Notes under the pieces: model-generated
Database searches by the model: none
The model's input: only the letters and a program-made list of their open reading frames with translations
Told to the model about the DNA's origin: nothing
Shown here: piece after piece, positions 43,061 to 50,083 of the stretch
How positions within the stretch are numbered: position 1 is the stretch's first letter
How the letters are laid out: each line of letters starts with the position of its first letter
Program-made: the position numbers and the translations under genes
From: Pseudanabaena yagii GIHE-NHR1
Lineage (GTDB): Bacteria > Cyanobacteriota > Cyanobacteriia > Pseudanabaenales > Pseudanabaenaceae
Direction: 5' to 3'
Length of the DNA: 64,000 bases
Assembly (NCBI RefSeq): GCF_012863495.1
Contig: NZ_JAAVJL010000003.1
Span: 62,001-126,000, forward strand

Positions 43061-43450
43061 TTACCAATGCTCTATCACCAAACCATCCACATAATCAAAA
43101 TCTGAATCATCAGTCACAAGCACCCAACCACGTTCCAAACAATGCGCCGCAATCCAAACATCATTCATCGGAATTGGTCGCCCCTTTCGCTTCAAAGCCA
43201 AACGGGTTTGTGCATAAACAACCGCCGTTCTTCTCTCAATCGGAACAACTACACAAGCCTCAATAAACTCCAAATAGCGAGGTAAATTTTTTAATGCGCG
43301 GGTAGAGTTCTCAGCGCCAAACAATAACTCGCCCGCCACAATCGCCGATAAAAATATCTCTGGCAATGCCAAAACCCTTGAAACAACTTCAGGATCACCA
43401 TTCAAAAAACGAACTGCAACAGAAGTATCTAGCGCAATTTCACCACTCAT
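43061..43450 (-). CDS. VapC-type PIN-domain toxin
   Basis: A 129-residue PIN-domain ribonuclease. Acidic metal-binding residues are visible: Asp8 in IALDTSVAVRFL, a Glu in IVAGELLFGAE, Asp in PMNDVWIAAHC and Asp in VTDDSDFDYV. VapC toxins cut tRNA or rRNA and are held by VapB. Its start (ATG AGT GGT) lies inside the end of the upstream antitoxin gene, an 11-bp overlap, so translation is coupled. The module is bounded by A/B arrays at both ends. All four acidic positions are intact, so it should be active. Confidence 0.9.
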   Translation of the reverse strand: MSGEIALDTSVAVRFLNGDPEVVSRVLALPEIFLSAIVAGELLFGAENSTRALKNLPRYLEFIEACVVVPIERRTAVVYAQTRLALKRKGRPIPMNDVWIAAHCLERGWVLVTDDSDFDYVDGLVIEHW

Positions 43451-43649
43451 TTATATCCACCTGACGGCAATCAGTTCTAATTACGTTCTGCAAATCAGCC
43501 GCCTCATCATCACTCAAAATACCTGCAAATTTGGCTAATGGATGATGAATACGTGTCGTCTTAACCCGATGCAAAAAATCTAAAACTACTTTGACTAACT
43601 CATCTGGAACCTCTGTAAGTTCTTGGATAAGCTGCTCCCGACTAGTCAT
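43440..43649 (-). CDS. VapB-type antitoxin (DUF2281-like)
   Basis: A 69-residue protein. The ATG at 43649 is chosen because a GAGGG ribosome site lies 8 bp upstream; the frame extends further up without support. The N-terminal half, REQLIQELTEVPDELVKVVL, resembles the DUF2281-type antitoxins; the C-terminal half is acidic (FAGILSDDEAADLQNVI), which should wrap the PIN toxin. It overlaps vapC by 11 bp. DNA binding and autoregulation would be typical but are not shown. Confidence 0.8.
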   Translation of the reverse strand: MTSREQLIQELTEVPDELVKVVLDFLHRVKTTRIHHPLAKFAGILSDDEAADLQNVIRTDCRQVDINEW

Positions 43650-43724
43650 ATATTTGACCCTCTTTAGCAAAGTTATGGCTAATATTATAACGAATCAGCA
43701 TCAAAATGAAATATCCATAATTCA

Positions 43725-43868
43725 GGCGATCGCTGTTTGATTTGAGGGAATAGGCGATCGCTGTTTGATGAGAGGAATAGGCGATCGGGTTTGTGGGTGG
43801 TGAGAGGCGATCGCTGTTTGGCGTGAGGGAAAAGGCGATCGGGTTTGTGGGTGGTGAGGGGCGATCAG
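43725..43868 (+). repeat. A/B repeat array 4 (A-A-B-A-B)
   Basis: Two consecutive A units, then B-A-B and a closing GCGATCAG. The array ends 40 bp before the ATG of the plus-strand antitoxin gene, so here the array lies between the starts of two divergent modules. Confidence 0.85.
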
Positions 43869-43907
43869 TTATAATTATGATTAATCCAGTAAGTTATATT
43901 GGCTGCT

Positions 43908-44114
43908 ATGACTAACGCATTACAATACATCTGTGATTCAGAAGGACAAACAGTATCGGTAGTTGTCCCTATCGACTTTTGGCGAGAACTAATGGCAGAG
44001 AGAGAAACTGCCTATTTACTCAGTAGTCCAATCATGAGAGAAAGACTACTTGCAGCCAGAAAACGTCAAGATGGAATCTCTTTGGAAGCAGCCTGTGAAA
44101 AACTTGGAATTTGA
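43908..44114 (+). CDS. YefM/Phd-type antitoxin
   Basis: A 68-residue protein from the ATG at 43908 (MTNALQYICDSEGQTVSVVV), with VPIDFWRELMAERETAYLLS and a closing DGISLEAACEKLGI. This is the pattern of small cyanobacterial antitoxins paired with YoeB/RelE toxins. The toxin gene starts at 44071, inside its last 44 bp in another frame. It is one of only two plus-strand modules in the repeat-separated region, and its operon promoter would lie within or next to array 4. Confidence 0.8.
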   Translation: MTNALQYICDSEGQTVSVVVPIDFWRELMAERETAYLLSSPIMRERLLAARKRQDGISLEAACEKLGI

Positions 44115-44352
44115 TGCAGATACTTTTGAGGACTTAGCTTGGTGGATTGAAAATGATCGTAAAAAAGCTTTAAAAATCATCAAACTGATTCGTGAAGTCC
44201 AACGTAATCCATTTGAAGGCACAGGACAACCTGAAGCTCTAAAACACGATCTATCTGGTTGTTGGTCACGCCGTATCGATCAAGAACATCGTCTAGTTTA
44301 TGAAGTCCTAGACGATAAAATTAGAATTCTCGCTTGCCGTTTTCACTACTAG
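44071..44352 (+). CDS. YoeB/Txe-type mRNA interferase toxin
   Basis: A 93-residue YoeB-family toxin from the ATG at 44071 (MESLWKQPVKNLEF). Conserved features: FEDLAWWIENDRKKALKIIK, NPFEGTGQPEALKHDLSG, WSRRIDQEHRLVYEV and the terminal CRFHY, which supply the Arg, Glu and His-Tyr pair of the active site. YoeB cuts mRNA in the ribosomal A site. It overlaps the antitoxin gene by 44 bp. A paralogue is at 61233. Array 5 starts immediately at its stop codon. Confidence 0.92.
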   Translation: MESLWKQPVKNLEFDADTFEDLAWWIENDRKKALKIIKLIREVQRNPFEGTGQPEALKHDLSGCWSRRIDQEHRLVYEVLDDKIRILACRFHY

Positions 44353-44523
44353 AAATCGCTGTTAGATGTTGAGATTTAGGCGATCGGGTTTTGTGGGTGG
44401 TGAGGGAGCAATCGCTGTTTGGTGTGGGAAATAGGCGATCAGGTTTGTTGGGTTTGATGGGCGATCGCTGTTTGATGTGGGGGAATAGGCGATCGGGTTT
44501 TATGGGTGGTGAGAGGCGATCAC
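44353..44523 (+). repeat. A/B repeat array 5 (three A-B pairs)
   Basis: It begins one base after the YoeB stop codon with a worn A unit (AAATCGCTGTTAGATG), then B, and closes with GCGATCAC before the DUF4926 gene. Both ends of the array are thus directly at gene ends. Confidence 0.85.
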
Positions 44524-44532
44524 TCTAAAATC

Positions 44533-44793
44533 CTAAGCCGCAGCAAGCTCATATTGCAAAGTAAGAAATTCATTAGCCTTCAAATAGGCGATCGCAAACT
44601 CACATCCATCAGAATCCGCAAACTCCACCAAATAATCAGCCCCCTGATTATCCTGATGAATATCCACAATCGTACCAACTAAACCCACTGGCAAAGCTGA
44701 ATTAAAATCATATTCTGCTTCCATCAGAGAAAGTCTATCTATAGAAATTGGTTTTAAAATAGCGATCGTATCGAGTAACTGTGGAGTTTTCAT
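44533..44793 (-). CDS. DUF4926 domain protein
   Basis: An 86-residue protein. The pattern LLDTIAILKPI ... LPVGLVGTIVDIHQ ... YLVEFADSDGCEFAIAYLKA matches DUF4926, a small beta-rich (SH3-like) family common in cyanobacterial accessory DNA. Function unknown. Its ATG shares the base A at 44793 with the end of the DUF6883 stop codon, so the two genes are tightly coupled. The position of the pair between A/B arrays, among toxin-antitoxin modules, suggests a two-gene system of the same kind, which remains a guess. Confidence 0.8.
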   Translation of the reverse strand: MKTPQLLDTIAILKPISIDRLSLMEAEYDFNSALPVGLVGTIVDIHQDNQGADYLVEFADSDGCEFAIAYLKANEFLTLQYELAAA

Positions 44794-45131
44794 TATTTCT
44801 CTCTCTTTAAAAAAGCACTAATCAATCGTGGATAACCAGATTCTATACTAACTTCCCAAATAGTTCTTAGTTCAGCACCTCCTGTATTAGGAATTTCCCA
44901 ATCCACCTTGTATTCTTTACCAAATCTTGTATTACTCTCCTGCACAACTTCACCTTCAACTGCCGCAACTTGAATTAATTCAACCAAACTATCAGCATTT
45001 TGAATTGTAATACCCAGTCTGGATTCAAACACCCTTGCCTTGTCTTTACCCTTATCATGGTTGATGTTTAAGCAATATCCTAAAATCTTTTGCATAGAAA
45101 TTTCAGGGCGATCGCCATTTGGTAATTTCAT
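44793..45131 (-). CDS. DUF6883 domain protein
   Basis: A 112-residue protein: MKLPNGDRPEISMQKILGYC, NINHDKGKDKARVFESRLGI, VAAVEGEVVQESNTRFGKEY and VDWEI near the end. This fits the DUF6883 family; the GKDKARVF...LGI and G..Y.VDW motifs are diagnostic. Function is unknown; some annotation places it with toxin-like polymorphic proteins. It is the first gene of a pair with DUF4926, whose ATG overlaps this stop by one base. The charged GKxKARVF segment could be an active or binding site. Bounded upstream by array 6. Confidence 0.78.
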   Translation of the reverse strand: MKLPNGDRPEISMQKILGYCLNINHDKGKDKARVFESRLGITIQNADSLVELIQVAAVEGEVVQESNTRFGKEYKVDWEIPNTGGAELRTIWEVSIESGYPRLISAFLKREK

Positions 45132-45175
45132 AGGCAGAAGTCAATACTAAATTAATCTTAGTATACCCAACTGTG

Positions 45176-45399
45176 AGGCGATCGCTGTTTGATTTGAAGG
45201 AATAGGAGATAGGGTTTTGTTGTAGTGAGGTGCGATCGCTGTTTGATTTGAGGAAATATGCGATCGGGTTTTAGGTGGTGAGGGGCGATCACTGTTTGAT
45301 TTGAGGGGAAAGGAGATCGGTTTAGTGTGATGAGAGGCGATCGCTGTTTGTTTGGGAATAGGCGATCGGGTTTGTGGGTGGTGTGAGTGCGATCGCTGC
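45176..45399 (+). repeat. A/B repeat array 6 (four A-B pairs)
   Basis: Four pairs ending in GCGATCGCTGCC at the stop of the frameshifted MazF copy. The first B unit is degenerate (GAGATAGGGTTTTG). The last 10 bp are shared with the end of array 2, which precedes the intact copy. Confidence 0.85.
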
Positions 45400-45400
45400 C

Positions 45401-45723
45401 TTACAAACTTAAATCCAATGCAAAAATAATCGCTTGCTTGATTTGTAACATCACATCACTTGGCAAATCTCCCAACTTGCGTTCTAACCTTGCAGTAGGA
45501 ATAGAAGCAATACCCTGCACATTAGCTATGGATGATTGATTGAGAAACTTCAAGTTAGGAAGTACGACCTCATACTCACTTTTCTATACTGAGTCGTTAG
45601 AGGAACATAAATCACTAAAACTCTTGGAGGATTTGCATCATAACGAGACACAATAACAACAGGACGAGTCTTTGCAGCTATCCCTAAATCCGCTAACCAA
45701 ACTTCACCCTGCTTAATATTCAT
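45401..45723 (-). pseudogene. MazF/PemK-type toxin, frameshifted second copy
   Basis: Nearly identical to the gene at 42370-42693 over its whole length. One base is lost: CTCACTATTTCTATAC in the intact copy reads CTCACTTTTCTATAC here, at about 45580. The frame breaks after roughly 45 codons, near the YRNSEYEV segment. Other differences are scattered single substitutions. The antitoxin copy upstream is intact, so this module now has an antitoxin without its toxin. Confidence 0.88.
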
Positions 45724-45889
45724 CCAACAAATCCAATACCTCTTGTTCCACAGAACGCGATCGCAAAATATCTAACGCATCCCGATCAGCTAAATCAATT
45801 ATTTCCAAAATGAACTGTCTCGCCAATTCAGCAACATCTGGTTGCCATTTGGCTAATCTTACATTTAATGTTTCCGCTAAAGTATCCAT
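45713..45889 (-). CDS. Antitoxin of the MazF-type pair, second copy
   Basis: A 58-residue protein, almost identical to the antitoxin at 42683-42859 (differences include Ser-to-Asn near residue 9, from ACATTTAATG against ACACTTAATG in the plus-strand text). The frame is complete, and it overlaps the broken toxin by 11 bp as in the intact pair. It may still neutralise the intact toxin from the other copy, which is an inference. The upstream 40 bp, up to the array edge, is also conserved between copies. Confidence 0.75.
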   Translation of the reverse strand: MDTLAETLNVRLAKWQPDVAELARQFILEIIDLADRDALDILRSRSVEQEVLDLLDEY

Positions 45890-45942
45890 ACTTTACCTTT
45901 GCTTAAATCATCAATTTAACTTAGATTAACATATTTGCTAGG

Positions 45943-46197
45943 AGGAGATCGCCGTTTGATTTGGGGAAATCGGCGATCGGGTTTCGGGTGGTGAGGGGCG
46001 ATCGCTGTTTGATGTGGGAAATAGGTGATCGGGCTTGTGGGTGATGAAGGGGCGATCGCTGTTTGATTTAGGAAAATAGGTGATCGGGTGTTGGGTTTTG
46101 AGGGTGCGATCGCTGTTTGGCGTGAGGGAAAAGGCGATCGGGTTTATGGGTGGTGAGGGGCGATCGTCGTTTGGTGTTTAGGGAATAGGCGATCACA
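45943..46197 (+). repeat. A/B repeat array 7 (five A, five B-type heads)
   Basis: The longest array together with number 9, about 255 bp. The first A unit is GAGATCGCCGTTTGATT, and the last B head is cut to GCGATCAC followed by AAAATCCTAGC. The ending closely resembles the end of array 5 (GCGATCACTCTAAAATCCTA). Confidence 0.85.
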
Positions 46198-46251
46198 AAA
46201 TCCTAGCTTAATTGCTAAAATACCTACACAACAATTAATCCTATAAATACC

Positions 46252-46833
46252 ATGTCCGAAAACACTATCACCCTAGACGACATCTTTGCTCTCTTCCGCG
46301 AAAGCGAACAACAACGCCAAGAATATCAGCACCAAGCCGAACTAGAAATGGCGGAACTCCGAAAGACTATTGAACAAACAAACAAACAAATTGAGCAAAC
46401 TAACAAACAAGTTGGGGGACTAACCAGCAGATGGGCAGAATTTGTCGAAAACCTAATCAAGCCTGCTGCCGCTAGAATTTTTAGAGAACAAGGAATTGAT
46501 GTTCATTACACAGCCATGCGGGTGAAAGGAGATGATGATCGTGGCTCAATGGAAATTGATATTCTGGTAGAAAATGGTAATGAAATAGTAGCAATTGAAG
46601 TGAAGTCCCATTTAGAAATTCGCAATGTGAAGCGATTTTTGGAAGTATTAGCAAGATTTAAAGAAGCATTTCCCAAATACAAAAACTATAAAGTTTATGG
46701 AGCCGTAGCAGGAATAAAAATTGATGAAAAGGCAGATGAATATGCAACACAAGAAGGACTATTTTTAATCGAACCCGCAGGAGATTCTGTCATTATTGCC
46801 AATAGTCAGAATTTACAGCCGAGAATCTGGTGA
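46252..46833 (+). CDS. DUF3782-like protein with PD-(D/E)XK nuclease fold
   Basis: A 193-residue protein. Residues 18-56 form a coiled coil with a repeated QTNKQIEQTNKQ motif. The rest has the PD-(D/E)XK layout: Asp103 in GSMEIDILVENGN and Glu116/Lys118 in EIVAIEVKSHL, followed by helices with RFKEAFPKYKNYKVYGAVAG. Many such proteins are encoded in cyanobacterial accessory DNA; their substrate is unknown. The active-site triad looks intact. It stands alone between arrays 7 and 8 without an obvious partner, and is the second plus-strand gene in the repeat-separated region. Confidence 0.82.
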   Translation: MSENTITLDDIFALFRESEQQRQEYQHQAELEMAELRKTIEQTNKQIEQTNKQVGGLTSRWAEFVENLIKPAAARIFREQGIDVHYTAMRVKGDDDRGSMEIDILVENGNEIVAIEVKSHLEIRNVKRFLEVLARFKEAFPKYKNYKVYGAVAGIKIDEKADEYATQEGLFLIEPAGDSVIIANSQNLQPRIW

Positions 46834-46848
46834 TTTTTATTGATTGAT

Positions 46849-46913
46849 AGGCGATCGGGTTTATGGTGATGAAGGGCGATCGCTGTTTGGTCTGGGTGAA
46901 TAGGCGATCGCTA
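46849..46913 (+). repeat. A/B repeat array 8 (one B-A pair)
   Basis: The shortest array: B (GCGATCGGGTTTATGG), A (GCGATCGCTGTTTGGTC) and a closing GCGATCGC. It fills the gap between two convergent genes, the PD-(D/E)XK gene and the HEPN gene. Confidence 0.85.
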
Positions 46914-46916
46914 ATT

Positions 46917-47294
46917 TTAAGAAAGTAGCATTTTAACTTCAGAAATAAAAGTTTGAGCGTTAGAGATGGCATTTTTCGCCATTTCCTCATCCTCAGTCAT
47001 ATCAAATTCATAATCACAAGTTTGTCTGGCATCGTAAGCTTCCCTCAGCAAGTCTGCAACACTTGGAGTTATTTTCCCTGTTTTCACAAAATGTAGACTA
47101 AGCATCTTAAGAACTCCTTTATGAGTAGAAGTATCCAATCCCTCAGAGAGAAGTAAATATTGAGTCATATAAAAATAATAAGCACGTGATATAGCAGAAC
47201 GATAACGTCCAGAATCGCAGGGCAATTGAGCAGTTTCCAGATCATCATTGGACAATAGCAAGAACTTTGCTAATTCATATCTCAATACCTTCAC
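46917..47294 (-). CDS. HEPN-domain protein (UPF0332-like) of a HEPN/MNT pair
   Basis: A 125-residue helical HEPN protein: LSNDDLETAQLPCDSGRYRS, SRAYYFYMTQYLLLSEGL, STHKGVLKMLSLHFVKTGK and EAYDARQTCDYEFD. HEPN proteins of this type are toxins or RNases, controlled by a nucleotidyltransferase partner. The R-x4-6-H RNase motif of classical HEPN toxins is not present; the corresponding site reads RQTCDYE, which is usual for the UPF0332 subgroup. Its start overlaps the MNT gene by 20 bp, so the genes are coupled. The module lies between arrays 8 and 9. Confidence 0.85.
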   Translation of the reverse strand: MKVLRYELAKFLLLSNDDLETAQLPCDSGRYRSAISRAYYFYMTQYLLLSEGLDTSTHKGVLKMLSLHFVKTGKITPSVADLLREAYDARQTCDYEFDMTEDEEMAKNAISNAQTFISEVKMLLS

Positions 47295-47610
47295 GCTTAA
47301 CCACTCTCAGAAAAGAAATTTCACCTGCTAAAAATCGAGATTTTGATATTGGGATAATTGAGATTAATTCATCGTATTCCCTCGAGAAGTACCAAAAAAG
47401 ACTAGACATTCTTGATCGCTCCTCAACTGCGTTAACAGGATCTGCCAAAACTACCATCCCATCAATATCTGATTCAGAAGTAGCCTCTCCTCTTGCATGA
47501 GAACCAAAAAGAATCAACGAAAACAATCTGTCTCCATAGAGTTCTACCAGACCACACTTTAGCTCATTCAACAAAACAAATAATTGCTTGTTCTTAATAG
47601 TTGTAATCAT
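47275..47610 (-). CDS. MNT-type minimal nucleotidyltransferase (antitoxin of HEPN/MNT pair)
   Basis: A 111-residue protein with the polymerase-beta nucleotidyltransferase signature GSHARGEATSESDID at 36-50: the GSxARG loop and the DxD-type acids. MNT antitoxins inactivate HEPN partners by adding AMP residues, as shown for some pairs, or by binding. Only the first acidic motif is easy to place. It is the first gene of the module and overlaps the HEPN gene by 20 bp. Array 9 begins about 60 bp upstream. No second domain is present. Confidence 0.88.
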   Translation of the reverse strand: MITTIKNKQLFVLLNELKCGLVELYGDRLFSLILFGSHARGEATSESDIDGMVVLADPVNAVEERSRMSSLFWYFSREYDELISIIPISKSRFLAGEISFLRVVKREGIEI

Positions 47611-47670
47611 AGATTTAAGGCTAAAGCAAGCATTATCAACACTATTCTAATCTAGGATCACTAACATGAA

Positions 47671-47930
47671 TAGGCGATTGTTGTTTGATTTGAGGGAATA
47701 GGCGATCGGGTTTTGGGTGGTGTGAGTGCGATCGCTGTTTGGTGTTGAGAAATAGGTGATCGGGTTTTGTGGGTGTTGAGGACGTGATCGCTGTTTGATG
47801 TGGGGAAATAGGCGATCGGGTTTATGGTGGTGAGGGGGCGATTGCTGTTTGACTTGGGGGAATAGGCGATCGGGTTTTGAGTTTGAGGGGCGATCGCTGT
47901 TTGATGTGGGGAAATAGGCGATTTGTCATT
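47671..47930 (+). repeat. A/B repeat array 9 (five A, four B plus a partial head)
   Basis: About 260 bp of alternating units, last full pair GCGATCGGGTTTTGAG then GCGATCGCTGTTTGATG, closing with GCGATTTG. This is the last clear array; a short degenerate trace (GCGATCGCTGTAAGAGTGATC) is at 48419. Confidence 0.85.
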
Positions 47931-47945
47931 TAATCTACTGTCATT

Positions 47946-48344
47946 CTATCGAGAAAACCCTTTAGCTTTTATCCATCTACGCTTAGACTTATCAACCACA
48001 GTAATTCCAGTTACAGAGAAAAAGCCACTATCTATATCATTAGACATCGCAGGAAGTAAAAGCCTCACATTGTTTTCATAGTTTAACTTCCAAATAGTAG
48101 ATAACTTCTCTCTTCCATCTTCATTCACATAGACTTTCTTATCTTTTGAAATTAATACCATCGCCACTGAACCCGAATTTTCTGTCACCACCAGCACAAA
48201 ATTTTCTCGATCAGCCTTCAAACCTGCGTACCATTCCTGAAGATGCTCCTCTAACTCAAATTTGTATAAATCATAATCCATCTGTCCTTGCTGTAGCAAA
48301 GCTTTGCTCAATAAATCTGATATTTCTTTTTCTCTTCTCGACAT
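47946..48344 (-). CDS. Hypothetical protein, last gene of the repeat-separated region
   Basis: A 132-residue soluble protein I do not recognise. The N-terminal third is helical and charged (MSRREKEISDLLSKALLQQG); the middle has strands FVLVVTENSGSVAMVLISKD and LSTIWKLNYENNVRLLLPAM; the end is basic (DKSKRRWIKAKGF). The size and position next to an A/B array suggest another cassette gene, but no partner gene is seen. The 280 bp upstream contain only degenerate repeat traces and no other gene I can support. Confidence 0.6.
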   Translation of the reverse strand: MSRREKEISDLLSKALLQQGQMDYDLYKFELEEHLQEWYAGLKADRENFVLVVTENSGSVAMVLISKDKKVYVNEDGREKLSTIWKLNYENNVRLLLPAMSNDIDSGFFSVTGITVVDKSKRRWIKAKGFSR

Positions 48345-48644
48345 AATGTTAAGGTCAAGTTCTAAGTTGGGATCTAGTTTATCGCACTGTATTAAGTAGA
48401 TTAGAGATATAGAGATAGGCGATCGCTGTAAGAGTGATCGCTTCTCATTCTGAGGCGGAACAAAATTTAGATTTGCGATAGCAACAAGCGATCTCTGGTG
48501 TCGAGTTTAATCTTTACTAAAATTTTTGCAAAAATAGAACCTTAATGTGCGATTGCCAGTCTAAAGAAAAGTCATTCAAGAAATGTCATCAAGTTTGTCT
48601 CACCAAGCTTGGATTAATGCAACTTGCTTTATGGAAATAATTCT

Positions 48645-49883
48645 ATGGATCGCATCGTACTGAAAGGTCATTTTTTGAGACGGGCAGGATTTGGGGCAAC
48701 CCTCGACGAATTGAATAGTGACATTTCCCCTGAAATGTTGTTATCAACTTGGCTCAACGAATCACCAGTGCTGAATGTCCCTGCACCTCTACCCATAGTC
48801 AAAAAAGGTAAACAGGATCAATCGCGGGAAATGTGGCGCTGGTTATTAAAGCAAATGGTGAATGCTAATAATCCATTACATGAACGCATGGTTAACTTTT
48901 GGCGCGATCGCTTTGTGGTATCACTCCGCAAAATTGGCAGAGCGCAGTTCTTGCTAGACTACGAAAAAAGATTGCGAGCCTATGCGATGGGAGATTTTCA
49001 GGAATTGATGATGCAAGTAACTACTAGTCCCGCGATGCTCAACTATTTGGATAACGCTCAAAATCGGGCGGGCAAGATCAACGAAAACTATAGTCGTGAA
49101 GTGATGGAACTGTTTACCCTTGGGCAGGGGCAATATACTGAAAAGGATATTCAAGAGGGGGCGAGGGCATTGACGGGATGGCAGGTGAAATTACGTCCTG
49201 AGATGGGCATTGCTGATGTGACATTCGTAAAGCGCCGCCATGATGATGGAGTTAAGAATTATTTAGGACATTCAGGAAAACTCAGCACCCAAGATGTGGT
49301 GGAAATTTTAGTCAATCATCCTAGCACTGCCAGAAAATTAGCTGTCGATCTATGGAGTACCTTCGCCTATAGCAATCCTGAACCTGCGATCGTCGATCGC
49401 CTTGCACAGGTCTATAAACAGAACAATCGCAGCATCAGAGCCGTGGTTGCCGCAGTCTTCAATAGTCCCGAATTTTATAGTACCAAAGCCTACCGTAGCC
49501 ATCTGAAAACACCACTCTATTTTGTTTTGAGCAGTTTGCGTCAATTGCAAATTGACGCAGATAGCGATCGCGTGATTGGTGATTTACGTGCTATGGGACA
49601 AGTACCCTACAATGCTCCGTCGGTCAAAGGTTGGCAAGGAGATCAGGGTTGGTTGACTGCGCCTTCTTTATTAACGCGGCTCAATGTCGCGCGGCAGTTT
49701 ACTAAAGAGTATGGTGATGATGGGGGCTTTAAGTTCAATCCCGATCGCTACAGTGCCAAGGATTTAGTCACAGTTCTATTAGATGGTAATGGCGATCGCC
49801 AATTAGAAGAACAATTTACAAGTTTATCCAAACGCGAAATTGCAGCATTGATTCTATCTTCACCGATCTATCAACTGGCTTAA
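48645..49883 (+). CDS. DUF1800 family protein
   Basis: A 412-residue protein from the ATG at 48645 (MDRIVLKGHFLRRAGFGATL). The family pattern is clear: LRRAGFGAT at the start, NNPLHERMVNFWRDRFVVSL (the usual MxxFWHxHF site, here with Arg-Asp in place of His), NENYSREVMELFTLGQGQYT and DIQEGARALTGWQ. DUF1800 proteins are of unknown function and are nearly always paired with a DUF1501 protein, which follows 200 bp downstream here. I see no signal peptide. The upstream TTG start is possible but less likely. Confidence 0.88.
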   Translation: MDRIVLKGHFLRRAGFGATLDELNSDISPEMLLSTWLNESPVLNVPAPLPIVKKGKQDQSREMWRWLLKQMVNANNPLHERMVNFWRDRFVVSLRKIGRAQFLLDYEKRLRAYAMGDFQELMMQVTTSPAMLNYLDNAQNRAGKINENYSREVMELFTLGQGQYTEKDIQEGARALTGWQVKLRPEMGIADVTFVKRRHDDGVKNYLGHSGKLSTQDVVEILVNHPSTARKLAVDLWSTFAYSNPEPAIVDRLAQVYKQNNRSIRAVVAAVFNSPEFYSTKAYRSHLKTPLYFVLSSLRQLQIDADSDRVIGDLRAMGQVPYNAPSVKGWQGDQGWLTAPSLLTRLNVARQFTKEYGDDGGFKFNPDRYSAKDLVTVLLDGNGDRQLEEQFTSLSKREIAALILSSPIYQLA

Positions 49884-49969
49884 ATATAGCCAAGATTAAT
49901 GCTTGTTCCCATATGGATTTTTGTCGCTAAGACTCTTGCGGATAAAAAATGTCCCACCAAAGTTATCTA

Positions 49970-50013
49970 GCTTCGACTTCGCTCAGCTAACGTTGGCTGA
50001 GCGGAGTCGAAGC
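49970..50013. repeat. GCTTCGACTTCGCTCAGC inverted repeat, copy 2
   Basis: 18-bp arms (one mismatch, GAGCGGAGTC) around the loop TAACGTTG. Same family as 36474 and 63171, without their long shared right flank. Lies between the DUF1800 and DUF1501 genes. Confidence 0.75.
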
Positions 50014-50083
50014 CACAGATACTTTAATTAATAGCAAGTCCCTAACTCTCAATTTGCAAATAGAAGATTACCAATAGAAAATT

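Noticed and set aside
41390-47930. A/B arrays as CRISPR
   Set aside because: Units are contiguous or alternate with each other; there are no unique spacers of constant size and no cas genes in the window.
41390-47930. A/B arrays as integron attC sites
   Set aside because: The arrays are not imperfect palindromes, and GTTTGAT in the A unit does not fit the attC core GTTRRRY; no tyrosine integron integrase is in the window.
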